Source: Isoetes taiwanensis (Eukaryota > Streptophyta > Lycopodiopsida > Isoetales > Isoetaceae). From it: DNA of 64,000 nucleotides. The notes beneath the pieces are model-generated. The model was not told where the DNA came from, made no database searches, and saw nothing but the letters and a program-made list of their open reading frames with translations. The position numbers and the translations under genes were made by a program. The stretch covers positions 1,490,001 through 1,554,000 of the forward strand of contig JAJEKV010000064.1 in the NCBI GenBank assembly GCA_021234155.1. The letters run 5' to 3'. The stretch's first letter is position 1. Every line of letters begins with the position of its first letter. Positions 47,022-58,496 of this stretch are shown here, piece after piece.

Positions 47022-47935
47022 TGTGATGTCCCCTGCTCGTATACGATGCTCCCATCGTATAGCACTGGGGTTCATCCATCCTGTCAACGCCCTCGCTGAC
47101 ATGATGACGTGCACCTAACATCAGATCCTTGCTAACAGACAAGAATCCAATGGGGAAGGATGGATGTGTCATTCATCCCATCTCCCTTGGGACTACCTAG
47201 ATGTGGAAGCACATCAAACATGAGCACATAACATCAAATAACATGCATATCCACCTCGAAGGGTGGCTCACCATAATATAACATTTGTAACAACAACATC
47301 AGTAACATCAACATAAGGGGAATCTTACCCAAGACTCAGACTCATGGGGATTGACTGACGGCTTGGGCCTCCATAAGTCAATGCAGACATAATTCATGGC
47401 AAATGGATTGAGCTGGCATAAGAACATAGTCGTTGGGTAGTCCACTCCATCCCCCCCTCCTGTGCATACTTTGCAGATAGACTGATAAGTCTTAGAGCCT
47501 GACTATAGCCTGCAGGTTGCATAGCCAAAGGGGCTACTGCTGGGTTACATCTCCCCGGTACCCGATGAGGCAGGAGGAGATCACTCCCCACCAGAATATG
47601 CATGCCAGTCACAGGCGGGCTATAGAGGCATTGCTCATCTATGACTTCAACCCCATTGAAGGTGATGCATCACCCAAGAGGTGTCGAGCCCATACCTTGC
47701 CCACACTCAGTGGCAAATTATTAGGCATAGCCCACAATGTTTCCAGGTAGGCTTTACACACTAGAGGGATCAACTGTAACCGGACAAGTCTTTCTTGTCA
47801 GCCGGTCTAGCTCCACCACCTACAGCCAGGCGGGCTCTTATGCACAGTCCGCATTAATTGGGAATTAATTAGGCCATCTAGGTACATCATCTACTAAGGC
47901 TTTTAGGGTCTCTACCCCCTTCCCAATACACAAGC
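47022..47935 (-). mobile_element. LTR related to 33143-34479, truncated
   Basis: On the minus strand it ends ...GGGGACATCACA at 47022, the counterpart of the ...GTGTCACA end at 59247. It runs to about 47935, where similarity to 33880 stops and a CACTACTACAAAAA sequence begins. No primer-binding site follows the end at 47022, so it is a solo or broken LTR cut by another insertion. Confidence 0.75.
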
Positions 47936-48920
47936 ACTACTACAAAAATATGTAGCACAATAACAGGGGGTTACTTTTAGATTTTTATACGCTTTTTCAC
48001 ATGGTTTTTCTATGATTTCGTTGTTGTATTCGTTGAGGTGTACTAAATAGTATTTCTAGAGTGCACCATTTATGGGCCATTGATTTTCGTTGGTGGGAAC
48101 AATCCGAGGGTTGTTGTCTTTCTCTGCATGTGTTTGTGCATGAACACTGCGCATGTGTATGCATGTGCATGTGCACATGCATGTGCATGTGTGTGCATGT
48201 GCATGTGTATTGTGCAAGTGCAAGTGCAAGTGCAAGTGCAAGTGCATGTGCATGTGTGCATGTATGTGCATGTGTGCATATGCACGTGTACTTGCCCTTA
48301 TTGCCGGAGTGAATTTTACTACCACGAGATGGATTTTTTGCTCACACTTACAAAGGTATTTGTTTTTTAATGTTTCTTCAGTTAGCATAATGTTTTTTTT
48401 TACAAGGTATTGGTTTCCTGATTCTACAATGTAGTGCTGCAAAACCCCCTTTTGTTTCCTTCCTAAGATTTGCTGCAGATTCAAGTTTAGGCCCTCTGTT
48501 TGCTTCCAACTCTTGGATATTCCCTGGCTGCCGATTGTTCATAGTAGCCAGCCTTTAGCTTCAATCAACAAATGGATTCGTATGCACACGACATGCGGAT
48601 TATTCCACGCCCTTTTCCATGTCACGTGATCACCAAACAGTGGCCACAAGAATGCATTTATATTGTAGGTTTGGAACTTTAATCAAACCGTAAGGTGAAT
48701 CATGCATTACCTTTAAGCTAGAGATGGAGCATCCAAAATCATATGGATTGATAAACAATGGTGTCATTGTGAAAGATAGATAGAGATAGATGTATTTTTT
48801 ACGTCGTAGCACAAGCCAGCATCCTCTAGGATATACGACGCTCCCTCTTCAAGGAGCACCACCCCCTACATATAGTTGTAGCGGAAGTAACAATATGTAG
48901 CATAATAACAGGGGGTTTTC
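47936..48920 (+). mobile_element. Possible CACTA-type end and short direct repeat
   Basis: cactactacaaaaatatgtagcacaataacagggggtt at 47936 starts with the CACTA(C)TACAAAAA signature of En/Spm elements. The word atatgtagca-aataacagggggtt recurs at 48893-48918. Direct orientation argues against a simple TIR pair. The identity is tentative. Confidence 0.4.
48125..48296 (+). repeat. Alternating purine-pyrimidine (TGCATG)n / (GTGCAA)n repeat
   Basis: About 170 bases composed of gcatgtgcatgtgtgcatg words with a core of five gtgcaa repeats near 48213-48242. Alternating purine/pyrimidine runs can adopt Z-DNA, and CATGCA is the plant RY core. Long frames on both strands here are artefacts of the repeat. 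Confidence 0.9.
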
Positions 48921-49229
48921 TTTGTGTTGCAAACTTTATGACTTCCAGAATAAGGGATCAATCTGCTCTATCTTTATGGTAAATTTTACTTATGTTCTAT
49001 TTGTTTTATTGTGATCAAATTCAAAAGCTACAGGTGATGAAAGCCTCAAATGAATTCTAGTTTTTTTCTGGTTTGAATTCTAAAGTTTTTGTCACACCTG
49101 GGGGCGTCCTAAGGCCCCGGAAGGGCCAAAAAAAATTTTTTGCAACACAAACCATTAACATCCAACATATAAAAATTAAATCCCCCAATACATAACAACC
49201 AACACATAACAACCATTGACATTAACAAT

Positions 49230-49668
49230 CAACACATAACTACCATTGACATTAACTAACACAACCATTGGGTCCAACACATTTAAATTAAAATCCCCTT
49301 AAACCCCTTTGGTTTGGGTGCATATTCACACGGGGGTGACGAGGAGGGGCCGAGAGCCTTCATAATTGTATTTTGCACGTACGAAATCAACACCATATAG
49401 TATTCTGCTTGAAATCTTATAGTATTTTGCGAATCTTGTTATACAGTATAGCAAATTTTGTACTTGCATACCCCACAAACGAGGAACTTTATGTACGGTA
49501 TAGATTAAGGAATAAGGGGCGAATATGCCTATCCAACAGCTCTCGTTGCCCGGAGTCACCCCCCGTGTGAATATGCACCCAAACCAAAGGGGGTTTAAGG
49601 GGGATTTTAATTTAAATGTGTTGGACCCAATGGTTGTGTTAGTTAATGTCAATGGTAGTTATGTGTTG
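49230..49668. repeat. Long inverted repeat (about 111-bp arms, 214-bp spacer)
   Basis: The left arm 49230-49340 (caacacataactaccattg...cacgggggtgac) is nearly the exact reverse complement of the right arm 49555-49668 (gtcaccccccgtgtg...gttatgtgttg). Differences are a few single bases, mostly extra G or C in homopolymers. The spacer has no gene. Additional aacacataac-accattgacattaac repeats lie just left of the arm. This fits a foldback/MITE-type element able to give a hairpin RNA. Confidence 0.9.
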
Positions 49669-49831
49669 GTAGAAATGGCACAAAAGTGACCTTTATGCTC
49701 CGCCCTTTTATGGAGCATAAACGTCACCTTTGTGCCATTTGGGGAGCACAAACGTCATAAATGGCACAAAAGTGACGTTTATGCTCCGTAAAAGGGCGGA
49801 GCATAAAGGTCACTTTTGTGCCATTTCTACC
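49668..49831. repeat. Nested palindrome (73-bp arms, 18-bp spacer)
   Basis: Arms 49668-49740 and 49759-49831 are complementary with about two mismatches. Each arm is itself internally inverted: atggcacaaaagtgac-tttatgctccg appears twice per arm in opposite directions, so the unit occurs four times. It begins exactly where the preceding inverted repeat ends. Confidence 0.92.
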
Positions 49832-49899
49832 TATTTTTTAAGAGTGTGCATAGAATAGAACTTTTATAATTTCTACACTTAATATTCACAAAAAGTTTT

Positions 49900-49985
49900 A
49901 AAGTTTTTATGACTTAAAGGTTCGTTTCGTCTCCTTGCAACACATTATGACAAAATATATGTTGCGAGTCTTCGCGGTGCGACCC
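49900..49985 (+). repeat. Segment shared with 34700-34796
   Basis: aaggttcgtttcgtctccttgcaacacattatgacaaaatatatgttgcgagtct matches aaggttccatttgttctccttgcaacacattatgacaaaacatgtgttgcaagtct at 34740-34794. In the earlier copy it abuts the broken integrase, marking the edge of an inserted or deleted piece. Confidence 0.65.
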
Positions 49986-50712
49986 TCCTGCCCCTTAGAT
50001 TGTTCTATTGGCCTACAGGTCCAATACTACGTTAGTACACATTTATTTCTTATAAAGATGGTTATTAGGGAACCACCCATTTTAATTACAATTAATTTAA
50101 CTACATGGATGCAAGACTAATTTCCTGGCTTAGGAAGAGGATGCTTCTTCCATCGTGGCCGTGGAGACAGTGCCCTGTAATGCTTAGGATGATGTCTAAT
50201 GCCTACACCTTTCGTCGCCCTTGGCGTGGAGGATGGCATCCTCCCCGTAGTCGGCATAGACTAGAGGTGCTTTCCTATCAATGTATGAGCCTGTATGACC
50301 TCTTATCTCTCAGTTTTGCCTACTTCCATTTCGTCGGACGTAAACTTTTTAATCTACCTTCCACTCATCTATCGGTTCGGTGTCGACTACTTCGGTGCGA
50401 GTCGACCTTACATGTATATACTTTACAATTGCTATACTTATGATAAGATAGACAAATTCTTATTATATTTACCAGGACCCTATGAAGGTTACTTAAATGC
50501 CTTTGGAAGGAATTACATCCTTACGAAGATTGAACTAAGATTTTATGTAATTATTATCTTACTTTATCGCGATACTAAGATATCTACATAACACAAAACA
50601 ATCTATGCAGTTATTGTGAACATAAAATTTATCCACAAGACATTAAAGCTTATGATACATGTCCTCATAAAGTGCTATCAATGCCCTGCAGAATATTATA
50701 CTTATTAAGTAT

Positions 50713-50813
50713 ATTATTCGGGGATGTGAACCCCTAAAAACCACATAAATTATATAAGCTTAATAAGCTTATATAATTTATGTGGTTTTTAGGGGTTCAC
50801 ATCCCCGAATAAT
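50713..50813. repeat. Perfect 101-bp palindrome (50-bp arms, one central base)
   Basis: attattcggggatgtgaacccctaaaaaccac... is mirrored without mismatch by ...gtggtttttaggggttcacatccccgaataat, centred at 50763. Complementarity stops abruptly at both ends. A perfect snap-back with essentially no loop is unusual in old plant DNA and points to a recent element or to selection for the hairpin. Confidence 0.95.
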
Positions 50814-51191
50814 TTAACTAAGAGCTAGGCTACTAGCTCGTTCCTAGATATGAATGCAGGCAATTGATCACGGCATAAAGAAATTATGCTTTTCCCATCA
50901 TGCATTCTATCTACATTCAGATGCAAAGCCTCTCCCCACCTTAGTTGTCGCACCTGCTAAGACTAGAATACATCCCCCTCCCCATTGAGCCGGTGTCGAC
51001 TAATTTGGAGACGACATGGTCGTTGCATTACTTCCATTAATTCCCTCCCCCGATGCAGTTGGCTATCGTGACCAGTCTTGCATGTTGAAGATCACATGGA
51101 CGTTAGCGAAGAAATACACACAAGACATGGGCAAAAAGGGAAGGGGACCCAGAGATACATGGTAAATGTTCGGGCCGAAAGTGTACATAAA

Positions 51192-51640
51192 AGTTTTGCG
51201 GATCAGAGAGATTCAACCTCCGCCGCACACCAGTATAGCGAGGTCCAGACAGAGTAATAAAGAAACAACGTCTTCGCTGGCGCAGGACAAAGAACACATA
51301 AGCTAAGGTACCAGCATAATATCCCAAAAACATGAGTAACAGAGGATCGCAAGATCCAAAGAGTAAAAGGCGGACGGAATAAGATACGGGACAGAGAGGC
51401 TCAGCCTCCGCCATACACCAGGATAGCGAGGGCTAGACCCACCAACTGGTAAATCCGGACCACTATAAACTCGACAAATCGCAAAAATCGCAAAAGTTGC
51501 GTAAAAGCATGTTGCGAGACCAGAAGAGTATAAAGCTGACCGGAAAAGTTACGGACCCGAGAGGTTACACCTCCGCCGTACACCAGGATAGCGAGGGGCC
51601 AAAAACCCACCAACTGGTATCCGGACCACTAGACACTCAA
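51192..51640 (+). repeat. Three tandem ~165-190-bp units, likely 5' UTR monomers of the non-LTR element
   Basis: The block gagag-g-t-a-cctccgccgnacaccaggatagcgagg occurs at 51206, 51394 and 51559. Units two and three also share ggcggac/gctgacc-ggaa-aag-tacgg before it and aacccaccaactggta-atccggaccact after it. They directly precede ORF1 of the non-LTR retrotransposon, as promoter monomers do in some L1 families. Confidence 0.8.
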
Positions 51641-52209
51641 AATACAGGGAAGAACAGCAAAATACAATGAAAAAAAGGGGCTGACCCTGATACGCAGGAC
51701 CAAATATCTGGGCCAAGGAAGTTATGACCTTTCAACTAACTCCTCGGAATACTACTAAAGGACATAGAGACAACTACCGAATCCCATAACATGGCGGGAG
51801 GAGATCACTCATAGCGAAATCATCATAGAGAGACACCCAAGGGACGAAACAAAATAAATGATGGGGCAGGGAATAATTAAGGGGCCATCCCAATACTTCG
51901 AATTCAAAAAATGGGATTAACGGTGATAATTTTTGAATTAGAGGACCGTTCAGTAACGCAATATATAAACCCAATAGAGTAAGGATACCAACCCTTCCCA
52001 ATCGAAGTTGGTAGCGGCGCTCAGTACAAAAGAAGAATCCGCGGCAGCAGAATAATCTGCGGCGCCGCAAAAAAAACTCAAGAGCAATGGCGGAAAAAGC
52101 AGCAGCCTCGGCAAAGAAAAGAAAAACGTAAATGGCAAGGATACCGTAAGTCAAGCAAGACCTCCAAGATTTTCGCCGATGGACAGTATCCGAGTCCGTA
52201 ATCCCTCGT

Positions 52210-53056
52210 ATGGATGCTCTCAACACACTAGCTGAAACGGCCAACCGTAATACGGTAGCCATCTCCAACATGGACGTGAGGATAGAAGGGGTGGAAAAGA
52301 CAAGTGAGGAGATGCAAAGGCAGATGAACGAAATTGAGGAGGAAAAAGCCAAGATCCGAAAAAGGTTGGTTGAATTAGAAAAAGGAAATGTTGAATTGGA
52401 TGCATGGGAATCATTTGATAGGATAAAACCGCATATCATGGAGTATGAGGAACAGAATAGAATTAAGCATGACGTTAGGCTGATAGGGGTAGCAGAGAAA
52501 CCTAACGAGGACACATATCGAGTTACTGCAGAAGTGATAGAGACGGTGTTCAAGGAGCATCGGAGCGTCATTGTCAAAGCAAAGACGATCGTGACAATGG
52601 AGGGGCAGCGAGGCATATAAACCCCGACTCTCGTGAGACCCGACAAACAAAGAGAGAATATCGCGACGACGGCTCCAGTCGAGAAATGGGATCATAGTTC
52701 AGGAAGCTCTAACAATCATGCAACGACAAGGATTGCACAGGGAACTAGCCAAAGCCAGGGAACTAAATCAAGCAGGAATACAGGCAGGGGTCAAGAATGG
52801 CAAGGTGTTCCTACACAAGAGGACACGAGAATTTGATGGGCCAGGACAAGGACAGAAGGAGGGAATGCCGGAACCAGGGAAAGCGACCAATGTGGGGAAG
52901 GAGAACATCAACCCAATAATGATACCAACACAAGGGCAGGAAAACAGACATCGGGGGAGCAAGAATGTTAATAGCTCTCGAGGTGAGCCAACACAGAGAG
53001 GGAGAAAGAAACGAAAAAAGGGGAAGGCACAATCGAGGACCCTCGGGGAGCGGTAG
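52210..53056 (+). pseudogene. Non-LTR retrotransposon ORF1 (coiled-coil RNA-binding type), frameshifted
   Basis: The first frame (52210-52620) has a coiled coil (VEKTSEEMQRQMNEIEEEKA, KIRKRLVELEKGN) and then HDVRLIGVAEKPNEDTYRVT, which reads like the RRM start of L1 ORF1 proteins (L+I.GIPE...N). After a break near 52600-52710 the second frame (to 53056) reads IMQRQGLHRELAKARELNQA and KNGKVFLHKRTREF, reminiscent of the L1 ORF1 C-terminal domain, followed by a basic tail (RGRKKRKKGKAQSR). Such proteins coat element RNA and act as chaperones. At least one stop/frameshift is present. Confidence 0.6.
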
Positions 53057-53163
53057 CACAACCCCCCCGCAGAAGGACCGGGGGCGACCGAGAAGAATGG
53101 TGAACGAAGCGTAACAAAACAGAAACCCCCAGAGGGCAACCGCGAGGAAGGAGACGCCAAGAT

Positions 53164-54602
53164 ATGGTACCGAACCGCGACTGGTACCCGTGGGACGACG
53201 GAGAGAGGCTTGAGGGAGCACACAGCAGTGACATAATATGCCTAGTAGAGACATGGGAGCACAACATAAAGAGGCTACCGGAGGAGGAGGGCTACCAGCT
53301 ATTCACCTGTTGGAAAGATAAGAATTTCAAAATAGGAAGAGGGAGTGCAGGCCCTAGCCCAGTATGTCAAGGAGAATGTAGCAAATGGTACATGTATTTT
53401 ACATTCTGGATGTCAATAAAAGATACATGGTACTTAGTATTCAATTACAAAATAAAAAAGATCTAATACTTATCATAGCATATTACCCACCGAGTAGTGA
53501 CAAACTAGAACTGTTAGAATTAGGGGAAACCATGATGAAGTGGAAGGAACAGGGACCAATGATACTAATAGGAGATCTAAACGCCAGAACAGGTCAGGAG
53601 CAAGCGCAATACACAAGCATAGATGAAACAAATGGGAAATGGAACCAAACAAAGAAGATCAAAAGAATGGAAATGTAATTTAACCGAGGACAAGGCTGAA
53701 ATCAATGCTAAGGGAGAACTGCTGCTCGAAGTATGCACAACCACAGGGGCTATCATAGCGAATGGGGCACAACGATGGACAGGATCAGGGGAATTCACAA
53801 GTCAGAACGCACATGGGAGAAGTATAGTAGATTACGTAATACTGAATGAACATGCAGCAGGCATAGTATCAGAAATTGCGGCCCTAGAATGGCCAATTGG
53901 GAGGAGGGAGAGTCACAGGCCCATGCAGCTGACAATTACAGTGGGGGAACAACCGAAAAATGAAGAACAGCATATACAGGAGAGAGACAAGGGAAAGCTG
54001 AAAATACATTTCCAGAACAAACACGCAGACACGTTCGTGCAAGCCATCAAAGAAGAAATGGGAAAGTGGAAATGGGAGGAACACAGGGCAGATGAGAATG
54101 GAGATGCGCTCAATGACATAGCAGTGAAAGTGGCATTAGAAATTTTCGGGAAAAGAAGGAAGAGAAAGGAAAATAATGCCTTCAAATCTTCAATATGGTA
54201 CGATGATGAATGCAAGGAACAGAGAAGGAAAGTCAAGGCGCTTAGAGGTAAGGAAACATATCAAAAGGAAAGAGCGATATACCTGAAGTTACTGAAAGCA
54301 AAGAGGAATAAGAATATGATGCAACATCAATGGGGACTGGCCAAGCTAATCAAAAAACAAGCCCGCAAGTTCTGGGGTGGATTTAAAGAGAAGAAGCAAG
54401 GGAATAGGGGAGGTGAAAACACACAAGGTAGCATTGGAGCAGCCGGATGGGAGAAATATCTTGAAAAATTATATAAGACAGGGGCATCTCCAGCACCAAT
54501 ACCTGAACTGCAAATGATAGACCGACCGTGCTTCAATGTACAGGAAGTGATGACAGCATTGAATGGGATGGCCAATAACAAGGCCCCGACTTATACGGAT
54601 TA
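53164..54602 (+). pseudogene. Non-LTR ORF2: apurinic-type endonuclease and start of reverse transcriptase
   Basis: The endonuclease is split over three frames: SSDIICLVETWEHNIKRLPE (53164-53466, corresponding to the ..E.W family block), then LILIIAYYPPSSDKLELLEL and PMILIGDLNARTG (53385-53678), then RSIVDYVILNE in the long frame 53623-54603, corresponding to the final S-D-H block. The linker is rich in Lys and Glu (GKRRKRKENNAFKSSIWYDD, typical ..WW..EC). It enters the RT with VQEVMTALNGMANNKAPTYTD, the family's KAPG.DG.. block, and meets TAA at 54602. Frames are broken at 53460 and near 53670. Confidence 0.8.
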
Positions 54603-56393
54603 ATCGGTGGAAGTACTAAAATGTGCGCATACCACCATTTTAGTAAAGCAGTGACGAGAGATATTCAATGGTATAATACACACAGGCTCCCTACGGATGG
54701 GCATACAACAGGGGTCATACCCCTACACAAGGGGGAGTAAACAGAACCCCTGAAACTACAGGACAATAATGGTAAGCTCCATTTTCGCAAAATGGTATGG
54801 GAAGGTCCTAGACAATAAATTAAAGCAATGGGCGAGGCAGGAATTTGAGAGCACAGGGCAAGGTGCTTGCACTGTAACACTCAACAACAGACCATCTAGT
54901 AACTCTCCTGATACTAATAGAGCATAACAGGGCCACGGAAAGAAAGTGATATGCCGGACTTCAAAAAAGCTTTTGACACAAGACCAAGGGAAAAGCTCAT
55001 ACACGAGGCTCATAGACATGCAGCAATTCGAGAGACATGGTAGGAGCAATTAAGCGAGATTGTACTATAATGTATATGCAAAGATAGAAGAAGAAGGAAA
55101 GGCAATAAATCAAGCTGACCGGAGTCAAACAGGATGTCCTTTATCCCCAACACTGCTTTGGAATATATATAGATGCCCTACAGGATTTTATAGCGTATCG
55201 AAAGAAGGGGACGGACGCCTTACACTTGGGGAACCAAGGTACCTATCATGTTATATGTCGATGATTTGGGCATGATGGCCACAAAGAACAAGGGAATGCA
55301 CAAAGGTTCTTTGAAACTACTAGAGATCTTCCGTGAAAAAGACAGGGGCTAATAAAGTGAATCTTACAAAACCAAAATAGTCTTTTTGGTAACAGGAATA
55401 GTCACAAGCCGCTCAAATATCTAGGGACGTAATTAGAAGAAGCAACAGAGTACAAATACCTAGGGTATGATACGACGCGCACGTGAAATGGGCTAAAGGG
55501 GCAGATGCTAGATTCCAAGCAAACATAGGAAGCTACTACAATATGAAAACTTCGCAATAGAAACGTAATAATAGACTGAAAATCAAATGCTACCGCTTCA
55601 AAGACGGTGAATGCCACAACGCAATCAGACGGGCGTAAGCCCGGGACCGGGTTACAGACAAGAAGTGGGAAAACAAGAAGGTATTTTTCGCATACCGCAT
55701 AAACAGAATTCAAACCGAGAGCAAACACGCCATTGACAATTATAGTGTATGAGACAGACGTAAACCTATGGAAGTGAGAGCATGGGAAAGGACCATCGAT
55801 ACATCATAAGAAATAATGCGTGGGAAGTCGAGAAGTTAGCGAGCATCGCAATCAACGAATCAGCAAGGGCACACATCACCACAAGCAAAGTGGGTGGTTT
55901 AGGGATGTAGCAATATGGACAAGAGAAATGGGGATGAATCTGAGGAACCGATCGATGAAGGCCAATGGAATGAGGAGGGCGTAAAGCTACGCGCATGGCT
56001 ACGTAAACACAGACCTAAAACACTCGCTCATGTCAATATTCAATCCGAGCGGGCGATAGGACAACAAATGTACCAAGATAACATGCTTGGAAAACGGAGA
56101 AGAGATACCTTAGCAAAGTTCAGGATGGGGTGCCATGATCTGAGAATTGAAAAGGACAGGTGGAGGAAAATAGACAAACAGACGTACTATGCGTAATCCG
56201 GGATGTAATGGAAGTAGAGGACGAAAGCCACATGCTTAATGAATGTCCAACATACATAGACATCAGGGAAAAGTACATGAGAGTAAGATGGGGACAACTA
56301 GTACATGCCATAATGGCAAGGACAGAAACAATGAGAGATCTGGCAGATGCAATACGAGAGAGAGCGAATCGCATTAACCGAAACACACACTAA
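54603..56393 (+). pseudogene. Non-LTR ORF2: reverse transcriptase and C-terminal Cys/His region, decayed
   Basis: The RT is readable only in short pieces: QTGCPLSPTLLWNIYR (55108 region, family GCPLSPTLFN+YI..), YVDDL-like TYHVICR.FGHDG near 55255 with the DD block lost, and TEYKYLG-like text near 55445. The C-terminal part is clearer: RRRDTLAKFRMGCHDLRIEK (56100) and CVIRDVMEVEDESHMLNECP then TYIDIREKYM (56190-56285), the Cys-Cys...His-Cys pattern at the end of many non-LTR proteins. Dozens of stops and shifts make this an old copy. Confidence 0.75.
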
Positions 56394-56735
56394 CAAAAAG
56401 GGCTTACGATATGAGTTGCTCAAGAGGCAAATCATAGATGCCCACTAAATGTACAAAATTTTAAAGTCGCTTTGATATAGACGCACACCAAGACGCCTAG
56501 ACGCAAACAAAGTAGGGTGCCGGCATTAATAGGAAAAAGTGAGCCTTCAGAAAAGGCTACAACAAAACAGCGTGATGAGCTAGTAGCCCCCATCAGGGAG
56601 CTCGCCCATGCTACACAAGTCCAGAGGCCTCAGGGCACAAGGGACAATAATGTATTCTATTCTATTCTATTCTATTTGTATACTCCATCTGCTTTGGCTA
56701 CTTGTGGAAGGGACTCTATTCTAAGGGTCGACTAA
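56394..56735 (+). mobile_element. 3' end of the non-LTR element with (TATTC)n tail
   Basis: Non-coding 3' sequence ends in tattctattctattctattctattt at 56652-56677. A short microsatellite in place of poly(A) is typical for several non-LTR clades outside plant L1. Confidence 0.6.
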
Positions 56736-57520
56736 TTTGATGCCGATTCAATAACTAAAATGCAGGTGGGTTTTGTCCTAAGATTGAGTCCCCACTTTCT
56801 TCATAAGAAAATGGTCCTACACCTCTCCAATGGCGTTAAACAATGCACCCTATCCCCCGAATTGATGTTGCGCCTAACGTCATAGCTATTCTATCTACCT
56901 TAAGAGGTTATATGCTTTTTATCTAACGCATTAATTTATTAGCCTTAGCTAAAATATTTAACCATCTATGATGGATGCAGCCATCATGTTTAACATATCT
57001 ATCCCTAAGCGCTGTGTTATTGAATTATTTAGAACAATTCTAAACTGCAAGGTTTTGTCATCCTGACCATTCCTTTTGTCTCAAAAAAGACTATGTGATT
57101 AATATACTTCTTATTTTAGAGGTGCCTTTCATGTACTATTCCATTTTATATTCTAGAGATTCCCCCTTTCTTAGTTATTTACTCTCTTGAAATATTCCTA
57201 TCAATTGAATTGATGTCATCATACAAGTTGCCCGGACTTGTTAGATTACTTCTTTTTATTCGGTTGGATTATTCCTTGGAGGTACTAGCTTTATACATGG
57301 TCAACAAGTATCCTAGTAATGATTCCTTCTTAGTGAGGTGATAAATTTCATTAAGTGGTTTCAATATGTTGGATGTTTGTTAACAATTGTGTATAATTTT
57401 AGCTACTGCTATGCATTTCCTTCCCAATCTGATGCTTAGCTCAACTTGGTGCAATCCTTTCACAGAATATCTAGAATTGCCTTCCAATCCCATTATGGAT
57501 GTTGTCATCCATAAGCCTAT
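56736..57520. other. No gene recognised
   Basis: AT-rich sequence between two retroelements. No frame with family resemblance. Confidence 0.5.
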
Positions 57521-57782
57521 TGTGACGCTCCCCACTAGATATACGACGTCCGGTCGCACATCTCGTGGGAAATCCCCCATCCAGCCCTCTGGCCGCATGG
57601 GCCCTCTATTTATCCCACATCCAAGATATCCCCAGTGCGGGAAGGGGACACGGAGGTGCCTTGACGGCCTTCCCATATGGGCTTCTATAACAGCGAAAGC
57701 ATAACATAACATCAACACTAATACTAAATAATACAATCAACTACCTCAAAGGGTAGCACATCCATACTATTAAAGATACAAA
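57521..57782 (-). mobile_element. Partial LTR end (copy of 59247-59505)
   Basis: tgtgacgctccccactagatatacgacgtccggtcgcac and the following 240 bases match 59247-59505 closely, then similarity stops. It is in the place expected for the 3' LTR of the element whose 5' LTR is 59247-60847, but lacks most of the LTR. It may instead belong to a second, related element. Confidence 0.75.
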
Positions 57783-58496
57783 GTTAACTTTATTGAAACA
57801 ATCAACTTGTTATTAGCTACTTATTACGTCATATAGGCTATATTTGTACCTATACAAAATTATATAGCCTTTTACTTATCACCATATATCCATAACATTA
57901 TCACAACAGTTATTAGTGAAGTCTAAAATCTATGACTCATGTCTTCTCGTAATGTGTTCCCTCATCCATGCTCCCCTTCACTGGCCTGTACAAGTAGCAT
58001 GTTACATTAGTTTAGTTAATAAGTTTGTGGTTTTAGGGGACCACCCCGCTTACTACCTCCTTGAGCGAATACTAGCTCAAGGTTACCTCTACTACCTTGC
58101 ACTCGATCATGGCCCTTAGGATTTGAGCTTAAGGACCATTGAAGATGATCCTATCATCGCCCATGGTCGGGTGTTACCTTGTACAAGATCCCCTTGATCG
58201 TGTACACCTGCAGCGCCCCATGCCCCTGGGGGTTTAAGCTAGGGAACGTCTCAACGCTCCCATCACCGCGCATGATTATGCATACCTCATCATGACCCCC
58301 TATGGTCATGTGGACGTGCCCTGCATCGTGGCATAGAGATCATCCGAGTGATGGTCCCATCATCGCCCATCATGCTACGCTCCTCTTCACATGACCCTTC
58401 CGGTCATGCGCACTCTTGGTGCGTGCTAGCCTAGAGAACATCCCTGGGATTATCTCATCATTGCCTACACTCCAAGATTCTTGCGTATGCACCCTA

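Noticed and set aside
48125-48296. CRISPR-like or satellite array
   Set aside because: No spacers and no constant repeat. It is a simple dinucleotide-like tract in a eukaryotic genome.
48056-48484. Overlapping His/Met/Cys-rich frames of 60-140 codons on both strands
   Set aside because: They are translations of the TGCATG simple repeat in several frames, with no other evidence of coding.
51774-54603. Long Phe/Leu/Ser-rich minus-strand frames
   Set aside because: Antisense shadows of the Lys/Glu-rich plus-strand non-LTR ORFs.
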